Assembly: GCA_963741055.1 (NCBI GenBank)
Contig: CAVUGU010000002.1
Coordinates: forward strand, 1 to 64,000
Length of the DNA stretch: 64,000 nucleotides
Direction: 5' to 3'
Source of the DNA: Bog-756 sp963741055
GTDB lineage: Bacteria > Actinomycetota > Acidimicrobiia > Acidimicrobiales > RAAP-2
Shown: piece after piece, positions 49,086 through 58,093 of the stretch
Layout: every line of letters starts with the position of its first letter
Position numbering within the stretch: position 1 is the first letter of the stretch
Program-made: the position numbers and the translations under genes
Notes under the pieces: model-generated
What the model was told of the DNA's origin: nothing
What the model saw: only the letters and a program-made list of their open reading frames with translations
Databases searched by the model: none

Positions 49086-50239
49086 CAGAGCGCGACTTCT
49101 TTCGGGAACGTGGTGAGCGGCCGGCAGCCGTCGTCGGTGACCACGAGGGTGTCCTCGATGCGGACCCCGCCGAACCCGGGAAGGTACACACCCGGCTCCA
49201 CGGTGACCACCGTGCCGGGTTCGAGGATAGCAGTGGACCCCGGAGCCACCGACGGCGCTTCGTGGATGTCGAGTCCGACGCCGTGACCGGTCCCGTGCTC
49301 GAAGCGCTCCTTCCAACCCGCCGCCGCGATCACGTCGCGGCACACCTCGTCGACCTCTCCGGCCGGGATGCCCGGTCTCACCGAGGCGACCCCGGCGCGT
49401 TGGGCTTCGGCCACCACCTCGAAGACCCGTCCGATCTCACCGGACGGCTCACCGCCGATGAAGAAGGTCCGGGTCATGTCCGAGCGATACCCGTCGAACA
49501 CCGCACCGAAGTCGACCACCACCGGATCGCCGGCGCGGATCGGTCGGTCGGTCGGTCGGGCGTGCGGCTTGGCCGAGTCCTCGCCGGCGGCGACGATCGT
49601 CTCGAAGGCGCGCTCCTCCGCGCCCCCTTCGCGCATGGCGTGATCGAGGGCGGCTGCGAAGCGGGCTTCGGTGATCGACCCCCCGGGCCGGGCGGCCTCG
49701 GCGAGCAGGGGCAGGACTTCGCCGAGCGCGTCGTCCGCGATCGACGCGGCACGCTCCATCCGGGCGAGCTCGCCGGGGTCCTTGACCGCGCGGAGACGCT
49801 CGACCAGGCCGCTCGTCGGCACCAGCTCGACCGCCGGGAGCAACTCCGCCCAGGCCCGCTCGCCGGACCAGGTGACGTGGTCGGCTTCGAGACCGAGCGC
49901 CTGGTCACCCGACGTGGCACCGACCACCGCCTCTCGCTGGACGGCGACCCCACCGACCGCCACCTCGACCTCGTCGGCGAGGCCGACTGCGGCGAGCTGC
50001 TCGGCCGACTGCGAGCGGTACCGACCGTCGGTGGTGAGCAGGGTCCTGGTCGCGCCGATCAACAAGAGGCCGGCGGATCCCGAGAACCCGGTCAGCCATC
50101 TGATGTTGACCGGATTGGTCACGAGCAGGGCGTCGACCGCCTCGTTCCCCGCGCCCACTTGTGTCAGCGCACGGCGGAGCCGGCCGATCCGGCCGGCCAC
50201 CTCGAGAGGTGGGAGCGAGCTGGACGTGATCTTGCTCAT
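49085..50239 (-). CDS. M24-family Xaa-Pro aminopeptidase
   Basis: Metallopeptidase (384 aa) cleaving N-terminal residues before proline, probably cytoplasmic. The N-terminal creatinase-like domain shows NPVNIRWLTGFSGSAGLLLI. The catalytic pita-bread fold shows VVVDFGAVFDGYRSDMTRTF (two Asp ligands), FEHGTGHGVGLDIHEAPSVA (His) and TVVTVEPGVYLPGFGGVRIE (Glu ligands). ATG 50239 overlaps the aroQ stop by four bases. The pepP-efp-nusB order is conserved. Confidence 0.95.
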   Translation of the reverse strand: MSKITSSSLPPLEVAGRIGRLRRALTQVGAGNEAVDALLVTNPVNIRWLTGFSGSAGLLLIGATRTLLTTDGRYRSQSAEQLAAVGLADEVEVAVGGVAVQREAVVGATSGDQALGLEADHVTWSGERAWAELLPAVELVPTSGLVERLRAVKDPGELARMERAASIADDALGEVLPLLAEAARPGGSITEARFAAALDHAMREGGAEERAFETIVAAGEDSAKPHARPTDRPIRAGDPVVVDFGAVFDGYRSDMTRTFFIGGEPSGEIGRVFEVVAEAQRAGVASVRPGIPAGEVDEVCRDVIAAAGWKERFEHGTGHGVGLDIHEAPSVAPGSTAILEPGTVVTVEPGVYLPGFGGVRIEDTLVVTDDGCRPLTTFPKEVAL

Positions 50240-50688
50240 TCGCCGCGGGCCAACAACGTGACGACAGCTTGGACGGCGAGGGGGTAGCCGAGCCCGCCGA
50301 ATCCGGCGATGGATCCGTCCGCGACCGATGCGATGGTCGAGGTGTGACGGAACGGCTCGCGGGCCGCGGGATTGGAGAGGTGCAGCTCGACCACGACCCC
50401 GTCGAAGGCCGCCAGCGCGTCGTGCAGCGACCACGAGGTGTGGGTGAGGGCGCCCGCGTTGACGATGATGGCGTCTGCCGATCCGCGGGCCGCGTGGACC
50501 GCCTCGACCAGGTCGCCCTCGTGGTTCGACTGCACGTGCTCGACGGCATAGCCATGCTCTCCCGCCGCTGCGGTGGCGGCGGCGACGTGGTCCTTCAGGG
50601 TCGCGGTGCCGTAGACCTCCGGTTCGCGCTCCCCCAGCAGGTCGAGGTTCGGTCCCGACAGAAGCATGATGGTCCCGCCGCCGCTCAT
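50236..50688 (-). CDS. aroQ: 3-dehydroquinate dehydratase, type II
   Basis: Third shikimate step (150 aa, dodecameric type II). Motifs: LLSGPNLDLLGEREPEVYGT with the catalytic-loop Arg/Tyr region, QSNHEGDLVEAVHAARG, VNAGALTHTSWSLHDAL and VVELHLSNPAAREPFRHTS. The start overlaps the aroB stop by four bases. Confidence 0.97.
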   Translation of the reverse strand: MSGGGTIMLLSGPNLDLLGEREPEVYGTATLKDHVAAATAAAGEHGYAVEHVQSNHEGDLVEAVHAARGSADAIIVNAGALTHTSWSLHDALAAFDGVVVELHLSNPAAREPFRHTSTIASVADGSIAGFGGLGYPLAVQAVVTLLARGE

Positions 50689-51753
50689 CCCGGCTCCCCT
50701 CCCACGCGTTGGTCCATCTCGGCAAGGGTAGCCACCACGTCGTCCAGCTCGACGCCGCGCACCGTCTCGACGCCGTCGGGACCGTCGAGAACGAACGTGA
50801 GGTCGTGACGGGCCTTCTTGTCACGCGCCATGAACGAGACGATCTCCTCGGAGTCCGCCTCCTGCGGCAACAACGGCGAGAGGTCGAACGACGAGACGAC
50901 CCGGCGGTGCAGTTCGACCTGCTCGTCGTCGATCCGACCGAGCCGTCGGGCGAGTTGTGCCGCGAAGACCAGTCCCACCGCGACCGCCTCACCGTGACGG
51001 AGCGCGGTGTCCTCCGCTGCGCCGAACGCGCTCGCTTCGAGGGCGTGGGCGAGGGTGTGACCGTAATTGAGGATCATCCGTCGCTCGCCCTCTCGTTCGT
51101 CGGCGGCCACCACGGCTGCCTTCATCGCGACGCACCGGGTGATCTGCTCCTCGAGTGGCCAGCTCGTGGAAGGAACCCGCACCCGAGCGGTCCCCCTCCT
51201 CGATGAGCGCGTACTTGGCGATCTCGCCGCGGCCCGAAGACCACTCGCGCGGCGGCAGGGTCGCGAGCGCGGCGGTGTCGCAGAGCACCGCCCGGGGCTG
51301 CCAGAAGGCGCCGACCAAGTTCTTGCCCTCGGGGATGTTGACGCCGGTCTTCCCGCCGATGGCCGCGTCGACCTGCGCGAGCAACGACGTCGCCACGTTC
51401 ACGTACGCGATGCCCCGCAGATAGCTCGCCGCCGCGAAGCCGGCCAGGTCGGTCACGACTCCGCCGCCGACCGCGATCACCACGTCGGACCGGCTGAGAC
51501 CCGAGCGTGCGAACGCGCGACACAGCCGCTCCACCTCCGCGAGGGACTTCGCCTCCTCACCGTCTCCGACGAGCACCTCCTCGACCGGGAGGCCGGGGTC
51601 GACCTCGAAGCCGATGCCCGGTTGGGTCACCACCGCCGCACGCGCCGCCCCCGGCACGACGGACGAGACGACGCCCGCCAGGAGGTCGACCGCACCGTCA
51701 CCGATCACCACGTCGTAACTCCGCGCGCCGAGCTCGACGCCCACGGTCCTCAC
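50685..51753 (-). CDS. aroB: 3-dehydroquinate synthase, one frame break
   Basis: Second shikimate step, NAD- and metal-dependent (about 355 aa). The first part shows VVIAVGGGVVTDLAGFAAAS and TSLLAQVDAAIGGKTGVNIP, then LVGAFWQPRAVLCDTAALAT. The second part, in another frame, has ERRMILNYGHTLAHALEASA (His metal ligand) and LRHGEAVAVGL. The switch near 51160 is one extra base, restoring ELALEEQITRCVAMKA. GTG 51753 overlaps the aroK stop (GTGA). Confidence 0.93.
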
Positions 51754-52277
51754 CGCTCGCCTCCGTGGTCACGTGCGAGCGCGGCGAGCACCCGGTCGGC
51801 TACCTCCTCGGGCTTGAGCGCATCGACGTCCACCACCGCGTCGGCGACGGTCGCGTAGAGGGGGCGGCGCACCTCGTCGAGGGCGGCGAGCGAGACGACC
51901 GGGTCGGCGTCGAGGAGTGGGCGCCCCTCCCCCGCGCCCACCCGGTCGGCCAGGGTGCCCACGTCCGCGCGCAGCCAGACCACGGTCGCCGAGGCGCGGA
52001 GCAGCTGGCGATTGGCCTCGGAGAGCACCACTCCGCCGGCCGCCGACACCACCATCGACCGGTCACCGGAGAGGGCCTCGGAGAGGACCCGCGACTCGTG
52101 GGCGCGGAACACCTCCTCGCCCTCCTCCGCGAACAGCTCGGGAACCGTGCGGCCGGTCTCCTCGACGACCTGCACGTCGGAGTCGGAGTACTCCCAGCCG
52201 AGCCGCTTCGCGCAGAGCCGACCGACCGTCGTCTTGCCGGCGCCCATCATCCCCACCAGCACCAGGCACTCAGCCAT
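51750..52277 (-). CDS. aroK: Shikimate kinase
   Basis: Phosphorylates shikimate (175 aa). P-loop VLVGMMGAGKTTVGRLCAKR (residues 6-25), shikimate-binding DSDVQVVEETGRTVPELFAE, VVSAAGGVVLSEANRQLL and the adenine-loop/lid region GEGRPLLDADP. The start lies eight bases inside the end of aroC. Intact. Confidence 0.96.
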   Translation of the reverse strand: MAECLVLVGMMGAGKTTVGRLCAKRLGWEYSDSDVQVVEETGRTVPELFAEEGEEVFRAHESRVLSEALSGDRSMVVSAAGGVVLSEANRQLLRASATVVWLRADVGTLADRVGAGEGRPLLDADPVVSLAALDEVRRPLYATVADAVVDVDALKPEEVADRVLAALARDHGGER

Positions 52278-53496
52278 CGGTTGCCGGCTGCCCGCTCGCC
52301 GACGGCGTCTCGCCGAGCTCGGCGAGGTAGCCGTCGCGATTGCGGCGGAACTCCTGCAGCGAATCGCCTCCGAACTTGCGGAGGGCTTCGCCCGCGAGGA
52401 CGAGCGCCGTCATCGTCTCTGCGACCACTCCCATCGCCGGCACCGCGGTGACGTCGGTCCGTTCCTTGAACGAGACGGTCGATTCGCCGGTCTCCACGTC
52501 CACCGTGGCGAGCGTCGGTCGGTTGAGCGTCGCGAGCGGCTTCATGGTGACCCGGGCCACGATGGGCGACCCGGTCGAGATCCCGCCCTCGATGCCGCCC
52601 GCGCGGTGGGTGTCGCGCGCGTACCCGCCCGCCAAGGCGACGGCCGCCTCGTCGTCCGCGTCGTCCGCGTCGGCCAACCGGATCGCGTCGTGGGCCTCCG
52701 AGCCGCGAAGACCTGCGAGCTCCGAGCCCTCCCCGAGCTCCACCGCCTTGACCGCCTGGATGCTCATCAACGCTCCGGCGAGCGCAGCGTCGAGGCGGCG
52801 GTCCCAGTGCACGTGGCTCCCGAGTCCGACCGGCACCCCGTAGGCGACCACCTGGGTTGCGCCACCGAGGGAGTCGCCGACCTTGGCCGCGGCCTTCACC
52901 TCGGCCACCATCTCCGCCTCGGCATCGGGATCGGCGCAGCGGACCGGCGACTCGTCGATCCGGTCGAGGTCGGCCAGTGCGGGCAGCGGCACGTACGGCG
53001 CTCGGGCGGCACCGAGCTGGACCGTGTGGCTGAGCACGCCGATGCCGATCTCGGCGAGGAGTCGCTTGGCGAGGGTTCCCGCCGCGACCCGGGCCGCCGT
53101 CTCGCGTGCCGACGCGCGCTCGAGCACGTCACGCGCGTCGGCGAATCCGTACTTGAGCATCCCCGCCAAGTCGGCGTGGCCCGGACGCGGCTGGGTCAGC
53201 ACCTTCCCAGGAGCGCCCGGAGCGGGGGACATCTCCTCTTCCCACTTCGGCCACTCGGTGTTGGCGATCTCGACGGCGACCGGCGAGCCGAGCGTCCGCC
53301 CGTGCCGGACACCACCGAGGATGCTCAGCTGGTCGGCCTCGAAGCGCATCCTCGGCCCTCGGCCGAAGCCGAGCCGCCGGCGGGCGAGCTCGCGCTCGAA
53401 GTCCTCGGCGGTCACCGGAAGTCCGGCCGGCAGTCCTTCCACCACGACGACCAGCGCGCGGCCGTGGGACTCCCCGGCGGTCAGGAAGCGGAGCAT
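52270..53496 (-). CDS. aroC: Chorismate synthase
   Basis: FMN-dependent final shikimate step (408 aa). Signatures: MLRFLTAGESHGRALVVVVE (start), GRGPRMRFEADQLSILGGVR, RPGHADLAGMLKYGFADARD with RASARETAARVAAG, and GGIEGGISTGSPIVARVTMK. First of the aroC-K-B-Q group. The 49 bases before it back to the peptidase gene hold nothing notable. Confidence 0.97.
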   Translation of the reverse strand: MLRFLTAGESHGRALVVVVEGLPAGLPVTAEDFERELARRRLGFGRGPRMRFEADQLSILGGVRHGRTLGSPVAVEIANTEWPKWEEEMSPAPGAPGKVLTQPRPGHADLAGMLKYGFADARDVLERASARETAARVAAGTLAKRLLAEIGIGVLSHTVQLGAARAPYVPLPALADLDRIDESPVRCADPDAEAEMVAEVKAAAKVGDSLGGATQVVAYGVPVGLGSHVHWDRRLDAALAGALMSIQAVKAVELGEGSELAGLRGSEAHDAIRLADADDADDEAAVALAGGYARDTHRAGGIEGGISTGSPIVARVTMKPLATLNRPTLATVDVETGESTVSFKERTDVTAVPAMGVVAETMTALVLAGEALRKFGGDSLQEFRRNRDGYLAELGETPSASGQPATDG

Positions 53497-53545
53497 CCCG
53501 GCAAATCTAACCGGGAGCTCGCGTGCAGCCGCCCGGACGACCTGC

Positions 53546-54319
53546 TCACGAACCCGAATTGAAGAGGCCGTGCGCGAGGTGGCCGCCCCAGAGGACGGCG
53601 ATCACCGCGCCGATGGCGAGCGAGGGTGCGAAGGGGATGCGCGTCTTGCGTCCCGACGACGACACCCCCATCACCACCAGACCGAAGAGGAGCCCCACCA
53701 CGAAACCGGAGAGGAAGGCGAGGTACGCGTGCAGCAGGCTCAGGTAGCCGACGGTGAATCCGATCGCCCCGGCGAGCCGCACGTCCCCGAATCCCATCCC
53801 TCGTGGGACGAACCACCAGACGACGAAGAAGAGCCCGAAGGCGACCGCGCCGCCGATGACCGATCCCACCAGGTCGTGCCATGTCCCCGCCACACCCGCG
53901 GTCGCGACGAGCAGTGGGACGATCAACGCCATGCCTCCGTAGACCAGACGGCGCGGGACCAGCCGGTGGGTGAGGTCGGTCACCGAGATGGTCACCAGCA
54001 TCGCGAAGAAGACGCAGTAGGGGGCCAGGACGAGGTGCCAGTCGAAGCGCCACGCGGCGGCGCCGAAGAGGACCCCGGTGACCAGTGCGGCACCCGCGGT
54101 CCGCCCGGGCGATCTCCCGGAGGGCAGGAGGTGGACCACTCGGGTGGTGACCGGTGCGTCCCCTACCGGGTGGGGGCTCTCGTCCGGCGCGGTCTTCTCC
54201 GCCCGCCGCGCTGCCTCCGCCGCGGCGCTCGCATCGGCGAGCTGTTGTCCGACCGGATCGAGCGCACCCCCTACGGCGACGCCAACGAGAGCGGTCCCCG
54301 CGGCGAGGAGCACGTCCAC
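53546..54319 (-). CDS. Type IV prepilin peptidase-like A24 protease
   Basis: Membrane aspartic protease (257 aa) of the A24A family. The catalytic aspartates are visible in ISVTDLTHRLVPRRLVYGG and RGMGFGDVRLAGAIGFTVGY. About seven hydrophobic segments follow a polar cytoplasmic region (residues 20-75). The N-terminal methylase zinc-finger domain of classical PilD is absent. It would process type IV pilin or Flp-type prepilins. No pilin genes are in the window. Confidence 0.88.
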   Translation of the reverse strand: MDVLLAAGTALVGVAVGGALDPVGQQLADASAAAEAARRAEKTAPDESPHPVGDAPVTTRVVHLLPSGRSPGRTAGAALVTGVLFGAAAWRFDWHLVLAPYCVFFAMLVTISVTDLTHRLVPRRLVYGGMALIVPLLVATAGVAGTWHDLVGSVIGGAVAFGLFFVVWWFVPRGMGFGDVRLAGAIGFTVGYLSLLHAYLAFLSGFVVGLLFGLVVMGVSSSGRKTRIPFAPSLAIGAVIAVLWGGHLAHGLFNSGS

Positions 54320-54385
54320 ACCCGCACGGTACCGGACCGGCTTCGCCGCGCCGGGTATCCCCGCCGGCCCGACCGGCGACGGAGC

Positions 54386-55052
54386 TCAGGTGCCGGCGGG
54401 CTCGTAGTAGGGGTTGGTGCCGTCGGCGTGATCGGTCACGTCGACGATCTCGGCGATCTCGGGGATCGCCTCACGCAAGATGACCTCGATCCCCTGGGAG
54501 AGTGTCGCCTTGGCCATCCCGCAACCCTGGCAGCCGCCGCTCAGCCGGAGGTAGACCGAAGCGTTCTCGACCGCGACCAGATCGGCGCGCCCGCCGTGCG
54601 CGGCGATCGAAGGATTGACCTGTTCGTCGAGGACCGCCACGACCCGCTGTGCGAGCGGATCCGAGAGGTCGACCGCCGGGGCGACCGCTTCGTCCGCGGC
54701 GGGCGGCGGTGTGTTGGGGTTGACGATGACCAGGCCGCTCTCGCCACCCGCATCGTCCACCTCGTCGAGTGTCGCGCCGCGCATCCGGTCGACGCTGCCC
54801 GCCGGGATCACGAGGGGGAGCGCGTCATCTTGCTGCACGACGTCGGCAGCTCCGGCGTCGGCGAGCGCCTGGAAGTACATGTCGTACGCGTAGGCCCCGT
54901 TGCGTTCGCCGCTGACCTCGATCCACAGGGCGAGCGATGCGGCGTCCGCCTCGCGGGAGAGCACCTCGGCCACCGTCGAGCGGGCGGCTCTCGGTGACGG
55001 TCACCACCGGCCGGATGCCGTCGTGCTGGAGATCGTCGCGGACGGTGCTCAC
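54386..55052 (-). CDS. NfuA-like iron-sulfur cluster carrier, one frame break
   Basis: About 221 aa. The N-terminal half is a degenerate A-type (HesB/IscA-like) domain (VTVTE, then ARSTVAEVLSREADAASLAL) lacking the A-type cysteines. The C-terminal NifU domain (about 130-221) carries the cluster-binding motif LSGGCQGCGMAKATLSQGIE. The beginning, VSTVRDDLQHDGIRPVVTVTE, is in a different frame. One extra C near 54987 accounts for it and restores ESARSTVAEVL. GTG 55052 is favoured: a TATGAT -10 ends seven bases upstream, and the alternative ATGs lie at or inside that -10. Confidence 0.85.
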
Positions 55053-55059
55053 GCCTGCC

Positions 55060-55067
55060 ATCATAAG
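55060..55067. promoter_or_regulatory. Overlapping divergent -10 boxes, both probably leaderless
   Basis: On the minus strand TATGAT (55065-55060) ends seven bases before GTG 55052 of the Nfu gene. On the + strand CATAAG (55062-55067) ends four bases before ATG 55072 of the cysteine-rich protein. The two start codons are under 20 bases apart, so the polymerases would compete and neither mRNA can have a normal ribosome binding site. Confidence 0.5.
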
Positions 55068-55071
55068 TGCA

Positions 55072-55851
55072 ATGCCACGACCCCACGGACGCGCGCCCTC
55101 CGATGCCCACGAATGGGTGAGCTTCGACGACCCTGACGAGGAGCGCACCTGGCTCTTCGACGTGACCTTCCTGACCAGCTCGTGGACGTGCATCTACGGA
55201 CGCGGCTGCCAGGGCGTGCTCACCGGACCGGCGCCGGAGCTCGAACAGGGCTGCTGCTCCTACGGGGCCCATTTCACCGGGAAGAAGGACGCCCGCGCCG
55301 TCGAAAAGGTGGCGGCCAAGCTTTCCCCCGACATCTGGCAGTTCCACCGGCAGGGCCAAAAAGGTGTCGTGAAGAAGCTTGCCGACGGTGACCTGGGCAC
55401 GCGGATCGTCGACGATGCGTGCATCTTCCTCAACCGGCCCGGCTTCCCGGCCGGTGCCGGTTGCGCGCTGCACCTCGCGGCCTTGAAGGCGAAGAAGAGC
55501 CACGTCGAGTTCAAACCGGAGGTCTGCTGGCAGCTACCCCTTCGCCGCGAGGACGAGAGCTCACCCGACGGGCGGGTGACCTCCGTCGTCCGCCAGTGGG
55601 ACCGGCGTCACTGGGGAAAGGGCGGCGAGGACTTCCACTGGTGGTGCACCGAGGACCCCGCTGCGTTCGTCGGTAAGGACCCCGTCTACCTGGAGATGCG
55701 TCGCGAGTTGGAGACCATGGCGGGAAAGAAGGTCTACAAGCTGCTCGCGGCCTACCTCGAGGAGCGCAGAGGCGCGAGCCGGTGCGGTCACACCGCTGCC
55801 CCATCCTGCGGTACGCCGCTGACTACTCGGCCAGAGGATCGTCCTCGGTGA
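55072..55851 (+). CDS. Cysteine-rich protein, DUF3109/YkgJ-like
   Basis: 259 aa, cytoplasmic. Eight or more cysteines are grouped as in the YkgJ/DUF3109 metal-binding type: SWTCIYGRGCQGVL, EQGCCSYGAHF, VDDACIFLNRPGFPAGAGCA, FKPEVCWQLPLR and FHWWCTEDP. These probably bind a zinc or iron centre; function is unknown. Similar genes are common single-copy genes in actinobacteria. ATG 55072 gives MPRPHGRAPSDAHEW. Its end overlaps the small zinc-ribbon gene on the other strand by 29 bases. Confidence 0.82.
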   Translation: MPRPHGRAPSDAHEWVSFDDPDEERTWLFDVTFLTSSWTCIYGRGCQGVLTGPAPELEQGCCSYGAHFTGKKDARAVEKVAAKLSPDIWQFHRQGQKGVVKKLADGDLGTRIVDDACIFLNRPGFPAGAGCALHLAALKAKKSHVEFKPEVCWQLPLRREDESSPDGRVTSVVRQWDRRHWGKGGEDFHWWCTEDPAAFVGKDPVYLEMRRELETMAGKKVYKLLAAYLEERRGASRCGHTAAPSCGTPLTTRPEDRPR

Positions 55852-56032
55852 ACGTCGCCTCGCGGGGCGTGTTCCCCAAGATCTCGTCGAAATCGTCCTC
55901 GGTCGCGCGGCACCACGACGCATGTTCGTCCTCGGGCTCGGCACCGCACTCGGGGCAACGCCTCGAGGCCGTGGCGACCGAACGCTTGAGGCTGCGCGCT
56001 TCCTCGAAGCGGCGATGGCGTCCCTTCTTCAC
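55823..56032 (-). CDS. Small zinc-ribbon protein
   Basis: 69 aa. A basic N-terminus (VKKGRHRRFEEARSLKRSVA) is followed by a treble-clef-like metal site RRCPECGAEPEDEHASWC (C-x2-C...H-x3-C), then an acidic tail. GTG 56032 has a strong AAGGAG eight bases upstream. A TACAAT -10 at 56117-56112 would start its mRNA near 56105, which rules out the ATG at 56113. Function unknown; convergent with the cysteine-rich gene. Confidence 0.65.
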   Translation of the reverse strand: MKKGRHRRFEEARSLKRSVATASRRCPECGAEPEDEHASWCRATEDDFDEILGNTPREATFTEDDPLAE

Positions 56033-56111
56033 GGAAACAGCTCCTTGCCGGCTGAAGGTGGCATGCCCCCCGCTGTAGAAGCGCCGGGGCCAGTCGAGAC
56101 CAACGCCCGTC

Positions 56112-56117
56112 ATTGTA
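56112..56117 (-). promoter_or_regulatory. Candidate -10 box (TACAAT) of the zinc-ribbon gene
   Basis: TACAAT differs from consensus at one base and lies 80 bases before the GTG start at 56032. No convincing -35 was seen. Confidence 0.4.
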
Positions 56118-56157
56118 GTCCTGGGCGTCCGAACGCGGAGCGCGTCGGCCGCCCCGG

Positions 56158-56163
56158 TACCAT
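56158..56163 (+). promoter_or_regulatory. Candidate leaderless -10 box (TACCAT)
   Basis: TACCAT fits TANNNT and ends six bases before ATG 56170. There is no purine-rich ribosome binding site, which supports a leaderless mRNA. Confidence 0.45.
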
Positions 56164-56169
56164 CGCGGC

Positions 56170-56391
56170 ATGTCAGACCGATTCGACCCGGAGGCCATGG
56201 TGGTCCGGTTCCGGGACCGCGCCGAGGCGGTTCGGGCACGGTCGCTGCCCCCGGTCGAGGGTCCCGAGCGGAAGCGCTTCATCGAGCAGGCGCAAAACGA
56301 CTTCATGGACTTCGCGATGATCGGCGACGCCGAGGCCGAACTCGTCGACGGGATCCTCACCCTGCGCATCGACCTCCGCGCCGGCTCGTAG
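56170..56391 (+). CDS. Small conserved-looking hypothetical protein
   Basis: 73 aa: MSDRFDPEAMVVRFRDRAEA, then RKRFIEQAQNDFMDFAMIGD and VDGILTLRIDLRAGS. Predicted helix-helix then beta hairpin. No domain recognised. Codon use and the promoter placement support a real gene. Divergent from the zinc-ribbon gene. Confidence 0.7.
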   Translation: MSDRFDPEAMVVRFRDRAEAVRARSLPPVEGPERKRFIEQAQNDFMDFAMIGDAEAELVDGILTLRIDLRAGS

Positions 56392-56429
56392 CCCTCAGCC
56401 CGCCGGGGTCGCACCGGGTCGCCGGGAGG

Positions 56430-57015
56430 TCACCCCCCGTAGTTCATCCGGGTGTCGCTCGTCGCCAGCACGTCGGCCGCACCTGCGGTCTCACGCCACT
56501 CGCCGACGTCGACGACCTCTCCCGCCACCAGCACGTGACTCGCCGGAGCGTTTCCGGCGCGGTTCCACTCCACGACAGTCGCGGACCTCACACGAGAGCC
56601 AACCGAGCGCGGAGGCGATGCACGGGAGACCGCCGGTCACCTCGCGCACCGGTTCCCCGGCCATCGAGACGACCGCGCCGTCCTCACCGAGCACGACGTC
56701 GGTGACCGGTTTGACGAAGCGGCGCACCAGCGTCCGATCCTCCTTCGCCAGGATGCTCACCGAGAAGCCGCCCCCGCCCTCGACCAACCCACGGGTCACC
56801 GAGCCCGTCTCGACCGCGAACGCGACCAGCTTCGGCGCGGTCGCGACCTGCATGACCCAGTTGGCCGTCATCAGGTTGCGCCGCTCACCGTCGCGGCTGC
56901 CGACGACGAACAGTCCGGTGGGCATCGACCAGAGGACGCGTCGCCGTTGCCGCTCGTACTCCTCGGGATCGCGTCCCTCCGGGATGGGACCGACGCCGGC
57001 CTCGGGCAACGGCAC
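56430..57015 (-). CDS. Flavin reductase-like FMN-binding protein, one frame break
   Basis: About 194 aa of the flavin reductase-like (FMN-binding split-barrel) family. Core: RRRVLWSMPTGLFVVGSRDG, NLMTANWVMQVATAPKLVAF, GGGFSVSILAKEDRTLVRRF. The frame changes near 56577 (one extra base), and the C-terminus then reads NASHVLVAGEV-like sequence ending DTRMNYGG, the typical end of this family. GTG 57015. It follows a lipoprotein gene with a two-base gap. Substrate or partner oxygenase unknown. Confidence 0.82.
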
Positions 57016-57017
57016 GC

Positions 57018-57563
57018 TCAGTCTCCGAACGGATCGAGGTTGCCCGCCGGCGCGGTGGTGGAGGTGGTGGGCGTGCGGCCGGTGATCGACACGATGCGGT
57101 CGACGGCGGTGGTGAGCAGCGGTGTGAGGTCCGCCCGTTCCCGTGCGGAGCGGTCGAGCAGCGACTTCGTGCCCGAGGCGCCGGAGTAGCAGTCGTCCCC
57201 GGCGGCCGCTGCGTCGGTGTAGGCCGCGTTGAGCTCGTCGGTGAGCGACGTGTCCGGAGTCGGGAGGTTGCCGATGGCGGTCTCTGCGTCGTTGGTCAGC
57301 AGTGCGCACGCGGTCCGGATCGAACCGGTCCCCTCGTGCCGGGAGAGGACGTAGTCGACGTTGGCGACGTCCGCACGGAGCGTGCCGATCGCCGCGCCGC
57401 CGCCCGAGCCGTTCACCCAGGTGGTGACCTGTGCGGACGGCGGGCCGCTCTGCTCTTCGCCCGCGCAGGCGGCGAGGAGCACGCCGAGGAGGAGAACCGA
57501 CACGAACCCGGCGACGCGTCGCGCTCGGGTGGCACGGGATCGGCCTCCCCGGTCGCGGCTCAC
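57018..57563 (-). CDS. Putative lipoprotein
   Basis: 181 aa. A basic n-region (RATRARR), hydrophobic segment and lipobox LLGVLLAACAGE mark it as exported and lipid-anchored. The mature part is helical, with three cysteines and a Thr-rich tail; no domain recognised. GTG 57563 overlaps the DUF3151 stop (GTGA), so the two are coupled. Confidence 0.8.
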   Translation of the reverse strand: MSRDRGGRSRATRARRVAGFVSVLLLGVLLAACAGEEQSGPPSAQVTTWVNGSGGGAAIGTLRADVANVDYVLSRHEGTGSIRTACALLTNDAETAIGNLPTPDTSLTDELNAAYTDAAAAGDDCYSGASGTKSLLDRSARERADLTPLLTTAVDRIVSITGRTPTTSTTAPAGNLDPFGD

Positions 57564-58041
57564 CCCGGAGACGCGGAAAAGCCCGGGACCCAGGTCGGGT
57601 CGAGCTGGCGCAGGAACTGCGCGCACCGCTCCTCTTCGTCGGTTTCGCCGATCGCCCCGGCCGTCGAGCGGAGACCGTCGACGCAACGCAGGAAGCCGCG
57701 GTTGGAGGGGTGTTCGAAGCGCACCAGACCCGAGCCCTTCCAGCCGGAGCGCCGGAGCGCGTCGAGTCCGCGGTGGTAGCCCACCCGGAAGCAGGCGTAG
57801 GCCTCCACGTCGTCCCCGCGAGCGAGCCGAGCGCGGCCCACGCCGTCGAGGAGGCGGGGTTCGCCCGCACCACGTCGGAGACCGCTCGCCGGCGTGACTC
57901 CCCCGAGAGAGCCTCGGCCTCGGCCAGACCGGTGCGCACCGCCTCGGGCTCGGGTGCGAGGACGGTCTCGGGAAGCCCCCTCGTGACCTGCACCGACGAC
58001 ATGCCGCCGTCGGTCGTGCCGCTACCCGTCATCGGCTTCAT
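57560..58041 (-). CDS. DUF3151 family protein, one frame break
   Basis: About 160 aa of an actinobacterial family of unknown function. The first part is SSVQVTRGLPETVLAPEPEA and NPASSTAWAALGSLA. The conserved core, in another frame, is GDDVEAYACFRVGYHRGLDA, LRRSGWKGSGLVRFEHPSNR and GETDEEERCAQFLRQLDP. The break at the GGGG run near 57813-57820 is best explained by one missing G (SLAGDDVEAY), the only deletion-type break in the window. ATG 58041, or an internal ATG 39 bases on. Confidence 0.82.
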
Positions 58042-58093
58042 TGTAGGACCAGGGCACCGGCGGCGGACGCCGGCCGAGCGGCACGAGCGCCGT

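Noticed and set aside
55788..56414. 208-aa minus-strand frame overlapping the zinc-ribbon gene
   Set aside because: It lacks motifs and crosses two promoters; the 69-aa zinc-ribbon frame with AAGGAG is the better gene.
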